From contig NZ_LR217715.1 in the NCBI RefSeq assembly GCF_900698935.1, forward strand, positions 620,001-684,000: DNA of 64,000 nucleotides. The letters run 5' to 3'. The notes beneath the pieces were generated by a model. That model made no database searches. It saw only the letters and a list, made by a program, of their open reading frames with translations, and had not been told where the DNA came from. The translations under genes and the position numbers were made by a program. Every line of letters starts with the position of its first letter. Within the stretch, counting starts at the first letter, position 1. Below are positions 20,612-30,640 of the stretch, piece after piece. The stretch is from Erwinia_E haradaeae_D. GTDB lineage: Bacteria; Pseudomonadota; Gammaproteobacteria; Enterobacterales; Enterobacteriaceae.

Positions 20612-21654
20612 ATAAAAACATCAGGTTCAGACAGCAATAGTTTTGTTCCCGCAGCAAGGTTTCATCTTTTTCTCTTAAATGAATGAATCTTGAAATTATC
20701 CACTAAATATTACATATACACATTCTACCCTATCAAAACTCTTTATAAATAGAAACTAAATCACCCTTTTCCAAACATTAAAAATATGACATGATCTATA
20801 TATATTGATCAAATTATATCAAGACCAACCATCACCGCAATAGTCCATGTCCTTCCTCCCTGATTTGTCTCAAATAATAATCTATACGGACCATAACAAA
20901 ATTTGACTGTACACAAATAAAAGACACACATGTGTGATATACTTGAACATCCATGCTGCAGGAATATAGTTGTCTTATTACAAAACGCAGTTAACCCCTG
21001 ATGCGTACTTCTGTGCTATAAAATATTGCTTGTATGATGATCTATATTTTCAAGTATTCACTACATAGCATGAACCTAGTCATCCAGTGCGCTTATAGAT
21101 TGTTTAGATATTTATCAAATAAATGATATATAGCTTTAATACATCTACGCTAAGCGTGCGTCACATACTATGATATAGCGTAGATAGAGACATATCTTGA
21201 ATAACTCTTCTTATGCTATATGTGCATAATTCATAAAGCAAGGTACTCAATACCGAGGTCATATAGCGACATATAAAGATATAGTATTATTAATAACTAC
21301 ATGCACTGCGCTAAGAAAGTCTTTGATATTAATAGTAGACAAAATTATGTTACTGCATGAGTTGTCGTCAATCGAATATAAATTTGAGTGTACGCAATAC
21401 ACCATACATATGCATGAGCTCATCAATCCTACCTCACAACTTAAAATATACTATTCTTGAATATCGCGCATAAGATGAAACACGTACAGCAAGTGATCCA
21501 CTATAATTTGTACAGTCATGTGCTAAGCTCAATAGATATAATACTTTTTGACATATATCGCTGATAACTCTGGTGGTGTTTTAAGAGCATGTTAATAATG
21601 GACTACTCTATTGAGACAGATATTACCTATAGTATAAATACTGGTATAGCACTA
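20612..21654. other. Non-coding gap between tyrS and mlaA
   Basis: About 1.04 kb with no recognisable gene. A 10-bp perfect inverted repeat at 21143-21186 is listed separately. One near-consensus DnaA-box-like 9-mer occurs near 20695, but there is no cluster. Confidence 0.45.
21142..21186. repeat. 10-bp inverted repeat in non-coding DNA
   Basis: ATCTACGCTA at 21143-21152 and TAGCGTAGAT at 21176-21185 are exact complements separated by 23 bases. It lies in the middle of the tyrS-mlaA gap and is locally richer in G+C than its surroundings. It could be a hairpin in a transcript or a protein-binding site; no T tract follows. Confidence 0.35.
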
Positions 21655-22419
21655 TTAGGGTGTATCAATCTCAGTCATCATGCTCTGTATGACTTTGTTA
21701 TTTTCATTATGTTGAACAGTTGGATACGAATGTCTAGCTAAAAAATCATAATGTTGAAAATAAGTTGTGCGCATAAAAACGTAAGGGTCTTTAACTTCTT
21801 TGATCATCAAATCATAATCTAACAGTTGAGCACGACGCTCAACTCCCTCTAGTAACCACTTGCTTGCAGACATCCACCAAGTAAACCAGCTAAACGGAAA
21901 ATACATATAATCTACTAAACAACCAAGATCCTCACGGGGGGTAAATCCTCCATAACCAGGCATCACGATATAGATTCCATACCCTACATTGTAATAACCA
22001 AGGGTGCTACCAAATGCGCGGTTCTCTTGTTTCTCTAATTTAGGATTAGCCATGCTTGCGACATCAATAAAACCACCCATACCTAACAGGGTGTTAAGAA
22101 AAAACCGATTAAAGTGTAACCCTGCCTGATATGGATTACCTTCAATCAAATAATTAACCATGGAACTTGGTTCGCTAATATTACTAGTAAAATTAATAAG
22201 ACCATAACGAACAGGAAGAGGTATAAACTCTCGCCATAATAATGCTAATGGACGTATAATATATGGATCTAGAATATTATAGTTCCAGTGAAATATTATA
22301 CGATTAAATTTCTCTAAAGGATCTAAACACTCTCCTGTCGTTTCGTGTATCACTGGATGACTAATACAGCTCGTCATGAGTAATCCTAGCAATGTTAAAC
22401 GTGTAAGCTGATAATTCAT
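21655..22419 (-). CDS. mlaA: Outer-membrane lipid asymmetry lipoprotein MlaA
   Basis: MlaA is an outer-membrane lipoprotein that extracts phospholipids from the outer leaflet and hands them to the Mla pathway. I chose the ATG at 22419 rather than an upstream GTG at 22434. The lipid-attachment Cys is then residue 18, as in E. coli, following the hydrophobic signal LTRLTLLGLLMTSC. The body matches the family, including DPLEKFNR, DPYIIRPLA, FFLNTLLGMGGFIDVASMAN and the WMSASKWLLEG region, for 254 residues. The lipobox is slightly degenerate (MTSC). The other Mla genes are not in the window. Confidence 0.93.
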   Translation of the reverse strand: MNYQLTRLTLLGLLMTSCISHPVIHETTGECLDPLEKFNRIIFHWNYNILDPYIIRPLALLWREFIPLPVRYGLINFTSNISEPSSMVNYLIEGNPYQAGLHFNRFFLNTLLGMGGFIDVASMANPKLEKQENRAFGSTLGYYNVGYGIYIVMPGYGGFTPREDLGCLVDYMYFPFSWFTWWMSASKWLLEGVERRAQLLDYDLMIKEVKDPYVFMRTTYFQHYDFLARHSYPTVQHNENNKVIQSMMTEIDTP

Positions 22420-23697
22420 AGAGGAGATTTCCACACAAAAACATAAGCGTTACTTGCATTATACACATAAGATATGTACGCACAGACCACTGGTCTATAT
22501 TCAACACCAAGTGTTTTGTACTATACATGCTAATGATGGCTTCCAAACTAAAAACTATATGTTCGCGATTGAAACTATACAGAGGGAATATTACACTATA
22601 TAGTAGTATACAGTCTGACAGAAGGGATATAAAATAGATGTGTTCTGTTATATTATATATTATATACGTATTTCTACATCTACTTAATAGTACGTGTAAA
22701 CCCCTAAAACTGGTCAACCTATATATTCTAAAGCATCTAAAACTCACCATTCTAAAAAATAAAAAAACGTGCATAGCACAGTTCATATTGTGAATTTCAC
22801 ACAATAATATGCGTTTTTCTGTTTGTTTAAAAACTACCAGATTCACCACGCAGACATAACTGAAATCATGTTGGTATAAATCTTGTTCCTACAACTAGCT
22901 GTCTGCATTGAACTACTAAAAGTTGAAGAAATTAATATCTTAAAAAATTTTTAGAAAAAATTTGTATGCTAACATTTTGATTATAAAGTTTCTCTCAAAC
23001 TATAGCCAGATTTATTATTGTTATACTGAGATGAGGTATTAAAAATATTAATCTATAAATACCATGTATAGTTAGATTTCGTATCTTTTAAATAAATTAC
23101 CACAGAGAATTACGAAGAAAGCATTCCTATCTATAAATACAATAGACACCGTGCTGTATTGCATATACTAGTCTATGAGCCTTGCAGTCCATCTTAAAGC
23201 AACAATACAATACACGCCTATCACATAATGTTCTAGCAGTAATCAAATTACTATAAATACTCGGACTCTCTAAAAACCATGAGTGAAAATCCAAAAAAAT
23301 TCCAATTACGCTCTATAATATCTAATTCAGGCACAAATTCACCTAATGAAGATACGCACACGGACTGAATACGCTACAGTTGCTATAAATGCATTCTCTG
23401 AGGCTAATGATATTTCTACGAGAATTAACCATACTGTTTATTTGAGTCTTATGAGACTATCTAATATAATACGAACAATATTAATAACTATATTGTAAGT
23501 ATCGTATCACGCTAGCATAAATTATAAATACTTAGTATTTCACAAGCATAGTATTATGATACTATATCGATGATACCTATAAAATATACATTCGACTACT
23601 GTTAAATAACTTGTAAAACACCTAGCAGTAAGCGCTTTAATCAGCACATTTTCGCTGTTCGAGCAATCTCTATAAAACATACTAACATTAAATATTG
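22420..23697. other. Non-coding gap between mlaA and prs
   Basis: About 1.28 kb of AT-rich sequence. A 162-codon reverse reading frame overlaps the mlaA start (22361-22849), but its residues are AT-driven (Ile, Tyr, Phe, Cys) and match nothing, so I regard it as chance. No other feature was seen. Confidence 0.5.
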
Positions 23698-24645
23698 TTA
23701 ATGCTCGAACATTGCTGAAATGGATTCATCATTACTAATACGACGAATCGCTTCAGCTAACATTCCTGATAAGGTGAGCGTACGTACAGTAGGTAATTCT
23801 TTAATTACCGGTGGTAAAGGGATCGTATCACATACAACCACCTCGTCGAGCATTGAATTTCTTAAATTATTTACTACATTTCCTGAAAAAATTGGATGAG
23901 TAATATATGCAAATACACGTTTTGCACCTCGATACTTTAATGCTTCTGCTGCTTTGCATAAAGTTCCTCCAGTATCAATCATATCATCCACTAGCACACA
24001 GTCTCGCCCTGCTACATCACCGATAATATTCATCACTTGGGATACATTAGCACGTGGACGACGTTTGTCAATAATAGCCATATCAGTGTCATTAAGTAAT
24101 TTAGCAATTGCGCGGGCACGTACTACTCCCCCAATGTCTGGAGAAACAACAATAGGGTTTTCAAAGCCTATCTTCAACATATCTTCTAAAAGAATGGGAC
24201 TACCGAAAACGTTATCTACTGGAACATCAAAAAAACCCTGGATCTGTTCAGCATGCAAGTCCACAGTTAACACTCGATCTACACCGACACTAGATAGAAA
24301 ATCAGCAATCACTTTTGCTGTAATGGGAACGCGAGCAGAGCGCACTCGACGATCTTGGCGGGCATATCCAAAATATGGAATAACTGCAGTAATACGACCA
24401 GCGGAGGCACGACGGAGAGCATCTATCATAACTACTAATTCCATGAGATTATCATTAGTAGGTGCACAAGTAGACTGGATTATAAAAATATCACCACCAC
24501 GTACATTCTCATTAATTTGTACACTTACTTCACCATCGCTAAAACGACCTACAGTAGCATTACAAAGAGTGCTATTAAGACGTTCAGCCACACGTTGCGC
24601 TAGCTCCGGAATCGCGTTACCAGCAAAAAGCTTCATGTCAGGCAC
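23698..24645 (-). CDS. prs: Ribose-phosphate pyrophosphokinase
   Basis: Prs makes PRPP from ribose 5-phosphate and ATP for nucleotide, histidine and NAD synthesis. The 315 residues equal the E. coli length. The catalytic flexible-loop region YFGYARQDR is near 94-102, Mg-binding HAEQIQGFF near 130-138, and the PRPP-binding loop VLVDDMIDTGGT near 217-228. Its order after lolB and ispE on the same strand is ancestral. The gap to ispE is 284 bases and holds a 10-bp hairpin, so prs may have its own transcript. Confidence 0.98.
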   Translation of the reverse strand: MPDMKLFAGNAIPELAQRVAERLNSTLCNATVGRFSDGEVSVQINENVRGGDIFIIQSTCAPTNDNLMELVVMIDALRRASAGRITAVIPYFGYARQDRRVRSARVPITAKVIADFLSSVGVDRVLTVDLHAEQIQGFFDVPVDNVFGSPILLEDMLKIGFENPIVVSPDIGGVVRARAIAKLLNDTDMAIIDKRRPRANVSQVMNIIGDVAGRDCVLVDDMIDTGGTLCKAAEALKYRGAKRVFAYITHPIFSGNVVNNLRNSMLDEVVVCDTIPLPPVIKELPTVRTLTLSGMLAEAIRRISNDESISAMFEH

Positions 24646-24850
24646 AAGAAGAACCTCGTAGTTTACATCCAGCTAATGCAATACTAAGTAGCATACTGGT
24701 AAAATAATGTATATCGTCACATTAAAAATTGAGCGATAATATCCTTAATACTATATTAAAAGCCCTTCGCTTTATGAATTTACTTTTTACTATATCTGCT
24801 AAAGATGTAGATTGTCATGAGTAGCTACTACGGGAAAAATAAGCTCATAC

Positions 24851-24876
24851 CTTTGATGCACACTAATGCATCAAAG
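24851..24876 (-). repeat. 10-bp hairpin between ispE and prs
   Basis: CTTTGATGCA and TGCATCAAAG are exact complements around a 6-base loop, lying 54 bases after the ispE stop and upstream of prs. This is the strongest simple stem in the region. There is no T tract, so it could be a leftover terminator, a processing site or an mRNA stabiliser. Confidence 0.4.
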
Positions 24877-24929
24877 AAATAAAACCACGGTATCATAAGA
24901 ATCATAATCACAATATTATGAGACGTCTT

Positions 24930-25796
24930 TTACTGTGATCTATACTCTCTTAAAATATGATATAACGGAGAAATATTTAATCCTCTGGCCACAAACCCTT
25001 GAAATTCCGTAGGAAGTTTCTCTAAAATAGACCGAGCAGCAGATTCGGTATAAAATTCTGCAAAAACACAAGAGCCCGTGCCAGTTAAGCGCGGTAAAGT
25101 ATATGGATTTAGCACAGAAATCAGCCACTCCACCTCATGAAAAATATTTCTCACAACACACTCACAATCATTCATAAATCTATTCAACAATAAGTCTTTC
25201 ATATAACGATACGGAGTATTTCTCGTTAATAAGGGATCTTTAAAAACTTGATCGGTGCTAATACTAATACCAGGATACACCACTAGATACCATTTTTCGT
25301 TCAGTGCAATTGGGGTCAGAAGCTCCCCTACCCCCTCGGCCAAGGCAGATGAACCATAAATAAAAAAAGGTATATCAGAACCAAGTTGTAACCCTAACGC
25401 TGCTAACTGTGCTGTAGTAAACCGAGCACCCCATAAATAATTCAGTGCCACCAGCGCCGTAGCCGCATTTGATGACCCACCACCCAATCCTCCACCAATC
25501 GGGAGTCGTTTTTCTAACTGAAAAATCGCGCCAGCTTTATCCGGTAAGGTGCCGCGCAATTTTGCCTGATCACGCAAGATTTTTGCTGCACGCATGATAA
25601 GATTTTGATCTTCTGTTACATCTGGTAATGGGGTTAATAATTGCAAATCGCCGCTGCGGTTGTGCTCAATCGTTAAAGTATCCCCATACTCAAGAAGTTG
25701 GAATAACGTTTGAAGGTCATGGTATCCATCTGGTCTCCGACCCGTAATATAGAGAAATAAATTTAATTTTGCTGGGGCAGGCCATTTAGTAATCAC
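24930..25796 (-). CDS. ispE: 4-diphosphocytidyl-2-C-methyl-D-erythritol kinase
   Basis: IspE phosphorylates CDP-methylerythritol in the MEP isoprenoid pathway. The 288-residue product shows the GHMP-kinase organisation. PAPAKLNLFLYITGRRPDGY lies at the N-terminus, the glycine-rich ATP loop PIGGGLGGGSSN at 99-110, and the C-terminal motif LTGTGSCVFAEF near 238-249. The conserved Lys10 and an Asp in the GSDIPFF segment are present. It lies 12 bases after lolB and is probably co-transcribed. Retention suggests undecaprenyl phosphate or quinone precursors are made by the symbiont. Confidence 0.97.
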   Translation of the reverse strand: MITKWPAPAKLNLFLYITGRRPDGYHDLQTLFQLLEYGDTLTIEHNRSGDLQLLTPLPDVTEDQNLIMRAAKILRDQAKLRGTLPDKAGAIFQLEKRLPIGGGLGGGSSNAATALVALNYLWGARFTTAQLAALGLQLGSDIPFFIYGSSALAEGVGELLTPIALNEKWYLVVYPGISISTDQVFKDPLLTRNTPYRYMKDLLLNRFMNDCECVVRNIFHEVEWLISVLNPYTLPRLTGTGSCVFAEFYTESAARSILEKLPTEFQGFVARGLNISPLYHILREYRSQ

Positions 25797-25808
25797 AAAA
25801 TATTCCTG

Positions 25809-26429
25809 TTAATCTATCTTTAACTGAATGTATTTTTTATCTTGATGTACTTCTATTCTAGTAGGCATTAACGGTAGTCCAAATTCTTTTTTATATGCTA
25901 GATAAACTATGTACAAACGTTTACTAACGTCATTAAAGTATACTCGCCTCAGAAGATGCTGTTCGTATAATTTAAAATCAGTAGAATTACCAGGTAGCCC
26001 CATAATCCATTGACGAAAATTTTCTAGTGAAATATGCATCCCAGTTAATTTATATATCACCTGTTCTGCATGTTTCTCGCTAATCACATATTTAGCTTTC
26101 TGAGTCATAATTTGTACTATGGCGCCCTCCTGAATTAACTGTAATTCTGTCGCACCTAGTGGATTAATAAAAATTAATTTATAATGATAAGGTGATGTTT
26201 GTTGCCAATAAAAACGAATAAATATTTTATGATGACCAGAAAATCCAGATAATGTACCATGAGTTTGATAGTGAGTAATTTGTTGCACTAATTTTTCGTG
26301 AATAGGCCATAGTGAAGTGATTTTCTGTCGATCTATTGGGTTCTGTGCTGGATATTGACTACAAGCGGTTAATAAACTACTAGAAAAAAAAACAAACTGC
26401 ACTATAAAACGATATACTGCTAACATCAT
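25809..26429 (-). CDS. lolB: Outer-membrane lipoprotein receptor LolB
   Basis: LolB receives lipoproteins from LolA and inserts them in the outer membrane; it is itself a lipoprotein. I chose the ATG at 26429 over 26465 because AAGGAA lies 11 bases upstream and the 206-residue product then matches the E. coli 207. The signal peptide ends in the lipobox LLTACS. The body keeps the family pattern YKLIFINPLGATELQL and the LTGMHISLENFRQWIMGLPG segment. With mlaA here, lipoprotein traffic appears to be retained. It diverges from the hemA-prfA side, as in E. coli. Confidence 0.92.
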   Translation of the reverse strand: MMLAVYRFIVQFVFFSSSLLTACSQYPAQNPIDRQKITSLWPIHEKLVQQITHYQTHGTLSGFSGHHKIFIRFYWQQTSPYHYKLIFINPLGATELQLIQEGAIVQIMTQKAKYVISEKHAEQVIYKLTGMHISLENFRQWIMGLPGNSTDFKLYEQHLLRRVYFNDVSKRLYIVYLAYKKEFGLPLMPTRIEVHQDKKYIQLKID

Positions 26430-26595
26430 GAAAAATTTCCTTAGAATAACTAATGAAGAGAACATTATCGCCAGTAACCATAGTTAGTAATTTGACAACC
26501 TGTGCCTTTCATCACAGTAATAACGGAAAATAGAGCGATTACTTTTTTTACCAGTATTAAAAATAAAATCATAAATTTGATTGGATTACAACGAT

Positions 26596-27722
26596 ATGAA
26601 TATATTGGCCTTATCTTATAAGGTGTAATTTGTCTGATAGAAGTTCTTGAACTAATAAAATTATTACATTCTATTATCAAAGAAAACAAACTGTCTAAGT
26701 GCGCATAGCACTATTCAATGTTTGATCTAGAGAGTGGAGAAAAAGAATTTGATCCTAGACCGATATTGCATAAAATATATCTATGATATCGGTAATCTTG
26801 ATTATCGAAAAAAACAGCTACTTATCTAGCCATCTCTCACTGATATACAATAGCATACTATGCTACATATCGCTATACACTACTGTGATACCGGTTCTCT
26901 CAGTGCGACTACTCTAATATTTTATAATCATGAAGTATGGATTATGTGCTTACAAAGACTGATTAACAAACGAACTATAAATCAAATTATCACTAACTAA
27001 GCACTCAACATCCGCTTATGTTAAAATCTAGAAACTTTCTAGCTATAACACTACCTATAGTTAAATCAAAGCATACCTACCTGGGATATATATAGTCATA
27101 CTATAGGACAAAAATAGATAAAAAATCTACATTAATTAGACATACTTGATCAAGAATAAAACAGGAATATATCAGATACATCCATAAAACTATCCTCATA
27201 TTCAGTCGCGCCATTTGTTATCACCACGTTCATAAATATCCTAATATTCTCCAATGGTTAGAGAAAGAGAAGGAAGATTAAATACACATGACGTGACTTA
27301 ACTAATCAAATTTCTTATTGTTATCAACATTAACGATCAGATGAGATAGATTAGAATAGAATCACGATAGTAATAATTACAATGAGACAAGTAGATCATC
27401 GCAACTAACAATTTTCAACGTTATCGTCTATTAACAGTCATTGCTATTATGAATAGATTTCCTATAACAGATATTGCGAAGCATCACTATTATTTATCTT
27501 AATCACGATATGATCTATTAATGACTATATACAATAGTGATTCCAGATCTGTATAGTCTGCAAAATGACTGACTACCAGAGTCACAATATATTTATGTGC
27601 TAATTGAACTACCTGCATACAAAACAATGATATTGTATATCTATACTAGAAATAGATCATGTTTTATAATTAATGTTCAATTATCACACTTAACTCATCG
27701 TGCTCCAACTACCTTCATAAGG
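26596..27722 (+). pseudogene. hemA: Eroded glutamyl-tRNA reductase gene
   Basis: The interval between lolB and prfA has about the length of hemA, which sits here in E. coli. Both ends still show it. At 26596 ATG begins MNILALSYKV, compared with MTLLALGINHKTAPV. In the same frame 37 codons later, STIQCLI then RVEKKN resembles STCNRTELYLSVEE, now with stops. Just before prfA, near 27689-27722, LTHRAPT matches the family LTNRLIHAPT with three codons lost. The middle is not recognisable. HemA makes glutamate-semialdehyde for tetrapyrroles, so that route would be lost. The remnant call rests on weak similarity plus exact synteny. Confidence 0.65.
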
Positions 27723-27735
27723 TATAAAGATACAA

Positions 27736-28821
27736 ATGAAAAGTTCGATCATTGCTAAATTAGAATTATTACAGGAAAGACATATAGAAATTGAAAATAT
27801 GTTAGGCGATCCTACTATTATTGCCGATCAAGAACGTTTTTGTACACTATCACGTGAATACTCTCAGCTACATCATATTAGCAAATACTTCTATCAATGG
27901 CGCAAAAATCAAGAAGAAATCAAAACCTCTGAAAATATGCTAAATGATTCTGAAATGCACGAAATAGCTCAGGAAGAACTAGTTCTTTTACATAAAAAAA
28001 ATAAAGATTTAGAAAAGAAGATACATATGTTGTTATTACCAACAGATCCTCATGACGCAAGAAATTGTTATTTAGAAATTCGCGCTGGAACTGGTGGTGA
28101 TGAAGCAGCAATATTCGCAGGTGATTTATTCCGGATGTATAGTCGTTATGCTGAAGCACAATGCTGGAAAATTTCTGTGATCAGTGTTCATGAAGGAGAA
28201 ATCAGCGGTTATAAAGAAATCGTTGCTAAAGTTATTGGTGTAGGAGCTTATGGACGTCTCAAATTTGAATCAGGAGGTCATCGCGTACAACGCGTACCAG
28301 AAACAGAGTCTCAAGGTCGTGTGCATACGTCATCTTGTACAGTAGCCGTTATGCCTGAACTCCCACAGCTTGTGCTTTCCACCATCAATCCAGAGCATTT
28401 AAAGATTGATACTTTTCGTTCTTCCGGGGCTGGTGGTCAACACGTAAATACCACTGACTCAGCAATCCGCATCACACATCTTCCCAGCGGCATAGTGGTA
28501 GAATGTCAAGATGAACGTTCTCAACATAAAAACAAAGCAAAAGCACTTTCAGTTCTTGCTTCACGCATACATGCAGCGGAAAAAACTCGTTGTCAGCAGG
28601 AAGAAGCATCAACAAGGCGAAATCTGCTCGGTAGTGGTGATCGTTCTGATCGCAATCGTACTTATAATTTTCCACAAGGACGAATAACAGATCATCGGAT
28701 TAATCTTACAATATATCGTTTAAATGAAGTAATGGAAGGGAAAATAGATGCCCTGATTGCACCTATCATACAAGAACACAAGGCAGATCAGTTAGCAGCC
28801 CTGTCTGAAAATAATGAATGA
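27736..28821 (+). CDS. prfA: Peptide chain release factor 1
   Basis: RF1 terminates at UAG and UAA. The 361-residue product closely matches E. coli RF1 (360). The tripeptide anticodon site is PET within RVPETESQG (PAT in E. coli; the family pattern is PxT). Catalytic GGQ lies in SSGAGGQHVN near 228-237. Its stop overlaps the prmC start by four bases, so the two are translationally coupled. Both RF1 and RF2 are kept, so UAG, UAA and UGA should all still act as stops. Confidence 0.98.
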   Translation: MKSSIIAKLELLQERHIEIENMLGDPTIIADQERFCTLSREYSQLHHISKYFYQWRKNQEEIKTSENMLNDSEMHEIAQEELVLLHKKNKDLEKKIHMLLLPTDPHDARNCYLEIRAGTGGDEAAIFAGDLFRMYSRYAEAQCWKISVISVHEGEISGYKEIVAKVIGVGAYGRLKFESGGHRVQRVPETESQGRVHTSSCTVAVMPELPQLVLSTINPEHLKIDTFRSSGAGGQHVNTTDSAIRITHLPSGIVVECQDERSQHKNKAKALSVLASRIHAAEKTRCQQEEASTRRNLLGSGDRSDRNRTYNFPQGRITDHRINLTIYRLNEVMEGKIDALIAPIIQEHKADQLAALSENNE

Positions 28822-29648
28822 AGATCAGCGATTGGATGCATACTGCAAAAAAACAGCTAGTTAATAGTGACAAACCCAAAAGAGACTTAGAGATCCTATT
28901 GGGGATGGTAACTGGTAAATCTAGAGCTTGGTTAATGGCCTATGATGATAGTACTCTAACCACTTGCGCTTTAATGACACTCACAAACTTAGTAGAACGG
29001 CGTGCTATCGGGGAACCAATGGCGTATTTAATTGGAGAACGTGAATTTTGGTCTCTTCCATTGAAAGTTACACCAGATACAATGATTCCTCGCCCAGATA
29101 CTGAAATCGTAGTAGAACAAACATTAATACGCATGACTAATGCAAGTTGTTCTATACTCGACTTAGGTACCGGAAGCGGTGCGATAGCACTAGCAATAGC
29201 AAGCGAACGTAAAAATTGTCATGTTTTAGGGATAGACTGTATTCGTTCTGTAATAGATTTAGCTAAATACAATGCTTTAAAATTAGGTATCAATAATGCG
29301 TCTTTTAGATTGGGAAGATGGTTCTCTACTATCCAGGATCAGAAATTTGCTATAATTGTTAGTAATCCTCCTTATATTGATATTTCTGACTTACATCTCT
29401 TAGAAGGAGATCTGCGATTTGAACCTAAAAGTGCGTTGATTTCTGGTAATCATGGTTTAGCTGATATTGCACTGATTATTGCAGAAGCTGGCAAACATTT
29501 AATACATGGCGGCTGGTTACTATTAGAGCATGGATGGCAGCAAGGCAATATCATTCGACATATGATGCGTAAATATGGATTTGTAAACATAAAAACAGCT
29601 CAAGATTACGGTGGTCATGAGCGTGTAACCCTTGGTAGATATCGGTAA
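28818..29648 (+). CDS. prmC: Release factor glutamine methyltransferase PrmC
   Basis: PrmC N5-methylates the Gln of the GGQ motif in RF1 and RF2, both of which are encoded in this window. The 276-residue product has a helical N-terminal domain, the SAM-binding motif LDLGTGSGAIALA near 115-127, and the catalytic NPPY motif (SNPPYID) near 185-191. The IPRPDTE segment that contacts substrate is also present. It starts inside the last codons of prfA. Length equals E. coli to within one residue. No defects were seen. Confidence 0.97.
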   Translation: MKISDWMHTAKKQLVNSDKPKRDLEILLGMVTGKSRAWLMAYDDSTLTTCALMTLTNLVERRAIGEPMAYLIGEREFWSLPLKVTPDTMIPRPDTEIVVEQTLIRMTNASCSILDLGTGSGAIALAIASERKNCHVLGIDCIRSVIDLAKYNALKLGINNASFRLGRWFSTIQDQKFAIIVSNPPYIDISDLHLLEGDLRFEPKSALISGNHGLADIALIIAEAGKHLIHGGWLLLEHGWQQGNIIRHMMRKYGFVNIKTAQDYGGHERVTLGRYR

Positions 29649-29673
29649 ATTATAGATATACAATCTTTTCATC

Positions 29674-30627
29674 TTATGGTGCACCTTCGATGTCTGTATT
29701 GATCTCCTGATAGAGCATATGTTGTGTTTGCATACCAAGTTTTAAGGCTAAAGATGATGAAACATAAATAGATGAAATCGTACCAACAATGATACCAATG
29801 ATCATTGTAAGCGAAAAACCATGCAACATTGCACCGCCAAATATAAATAAAATTAATACCATCATTAAAGTAATGATTGAAGTGATTATCGTTCGACTAA
29901 ACGTTTGTGTGATCGAAAGGTTAGTAATTACAAAAGCAGAATCAACAGAAATTTTACGACAGTTTTCACGAATACGATCTGAAACAACGATCTTGTCGTT
30001 TAAAGAATATCCTATCACTGATAGTAAAGACGCTATAATAGTTAAATCGATCTCTATACTACCTAAAGCCAAAAAACCAAGAGTGATCCCTACATCATGT
30101 ATTAATGCTAGAACTGTACCTAAAGCCAACCGCCACGTAAAACGAACAGAAACATATAAAAAAATAGCCAGCAAAGCAGATAGTATAGACATACCACCTG
30201 TAATTACCAGCTCACTACCCACCCTAGGTCCTACAAACTCAATACGTTTAAGAATAGCATTCTCTTGGAGAGAATGATTAATAATGTTTACAATTGTATT
30301 TCTTAATTTTATATCTTGATTACCTTCCTTGACAGGAGAATAAACTATTATATCATGACTGTTATCAAAATTTTGTACTTGTATATCCATAAGACCAGCT
30401 TGCTGCAAGTTCACGCGAATCACATCTAGATGCACTGGTTGCTTAGAATGCAGCTCTATAACAGTTCCTCCAGTAAAATCAATCCCCCAATGAAAACCAC
30501 GTGTATGAATAATAATAATAGAAATTATTAATAACACTCCAGACACACATAAAACTAACTTATCCCATTTCATAAAATTAATGACTGTACATCTATCATG
30601 TATGTACGTCATGCTTTTATCTTTCAC
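29674..30627 (-). CDS. secF: Sec translocon accessory protein SecF
   Basis: SecF pairs with SecD in the inner membrane and uses the proton gradient to promote late steps of export. I accept the GTG at 30627, with GAGG 11 bases upstream; an ATG five codons later is the alternative. The product has 317 residues. The signature GFHWGIDFTGGTVIE near 44-58 precedes the periplasmic domain. The C-terminal half holds the RND-type membrane segments with IGYSLNDKIVVSDRIREN near 214-231. It follows secD by 13 bases, an intact operon. Confidence 0.96.
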   Translation of the reverse strand: MKDKSMTYIHDRCTVINFMKWDKLVLCVSGVLLIISIIIIHTRGFHWGIDFTGGTVIELHSKQPVHLDVIRVNLQQAGLMDIQVQNFDNSHDIIVYSPVKEGNQDIKLRNTIVNIINHSLQENAILKRIEFVGPRVGSELVITGGMSILSALLAIFLYVSVRFTWRLALGTVLALIHDVGITLGFLALGSIEIDLTIIASLLSVIGYSLNDKIVVSDRIRENCRKISVDSAFVITNLSITQTFSRTIITSIITLMMVLILFIFGGAMLHGFSLTMIIGIIVGTISSIYVSSSLALKLGMQTQHMLYQEINTDIEGAP

Positions 30628-30640
30628 TAATATGCTATCC

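Noticed and set aside
20690..20705. DnaA-box-like 9-mer
   Set aside because: A single near-match; no cluster, and no neighbouring dnaA or dnaN, so an origin is not supported.
22361..22849. 162-codon reverse-strand reading frame overlapping the start of mlaA
   Set aside because: The residues are dominated by Ile, Tyr, Phe, Leu and Cys as expected from AT-rich noise. There is no family similarity and it overlaps a well-supported gene.
23954..24661. 235-codon plus-strand frame antisense to prs
   Set aside because: Long antisense frames arise easily opposite strongly conserved genes. The translation has no recognisable domain, and the prs reading is certain.
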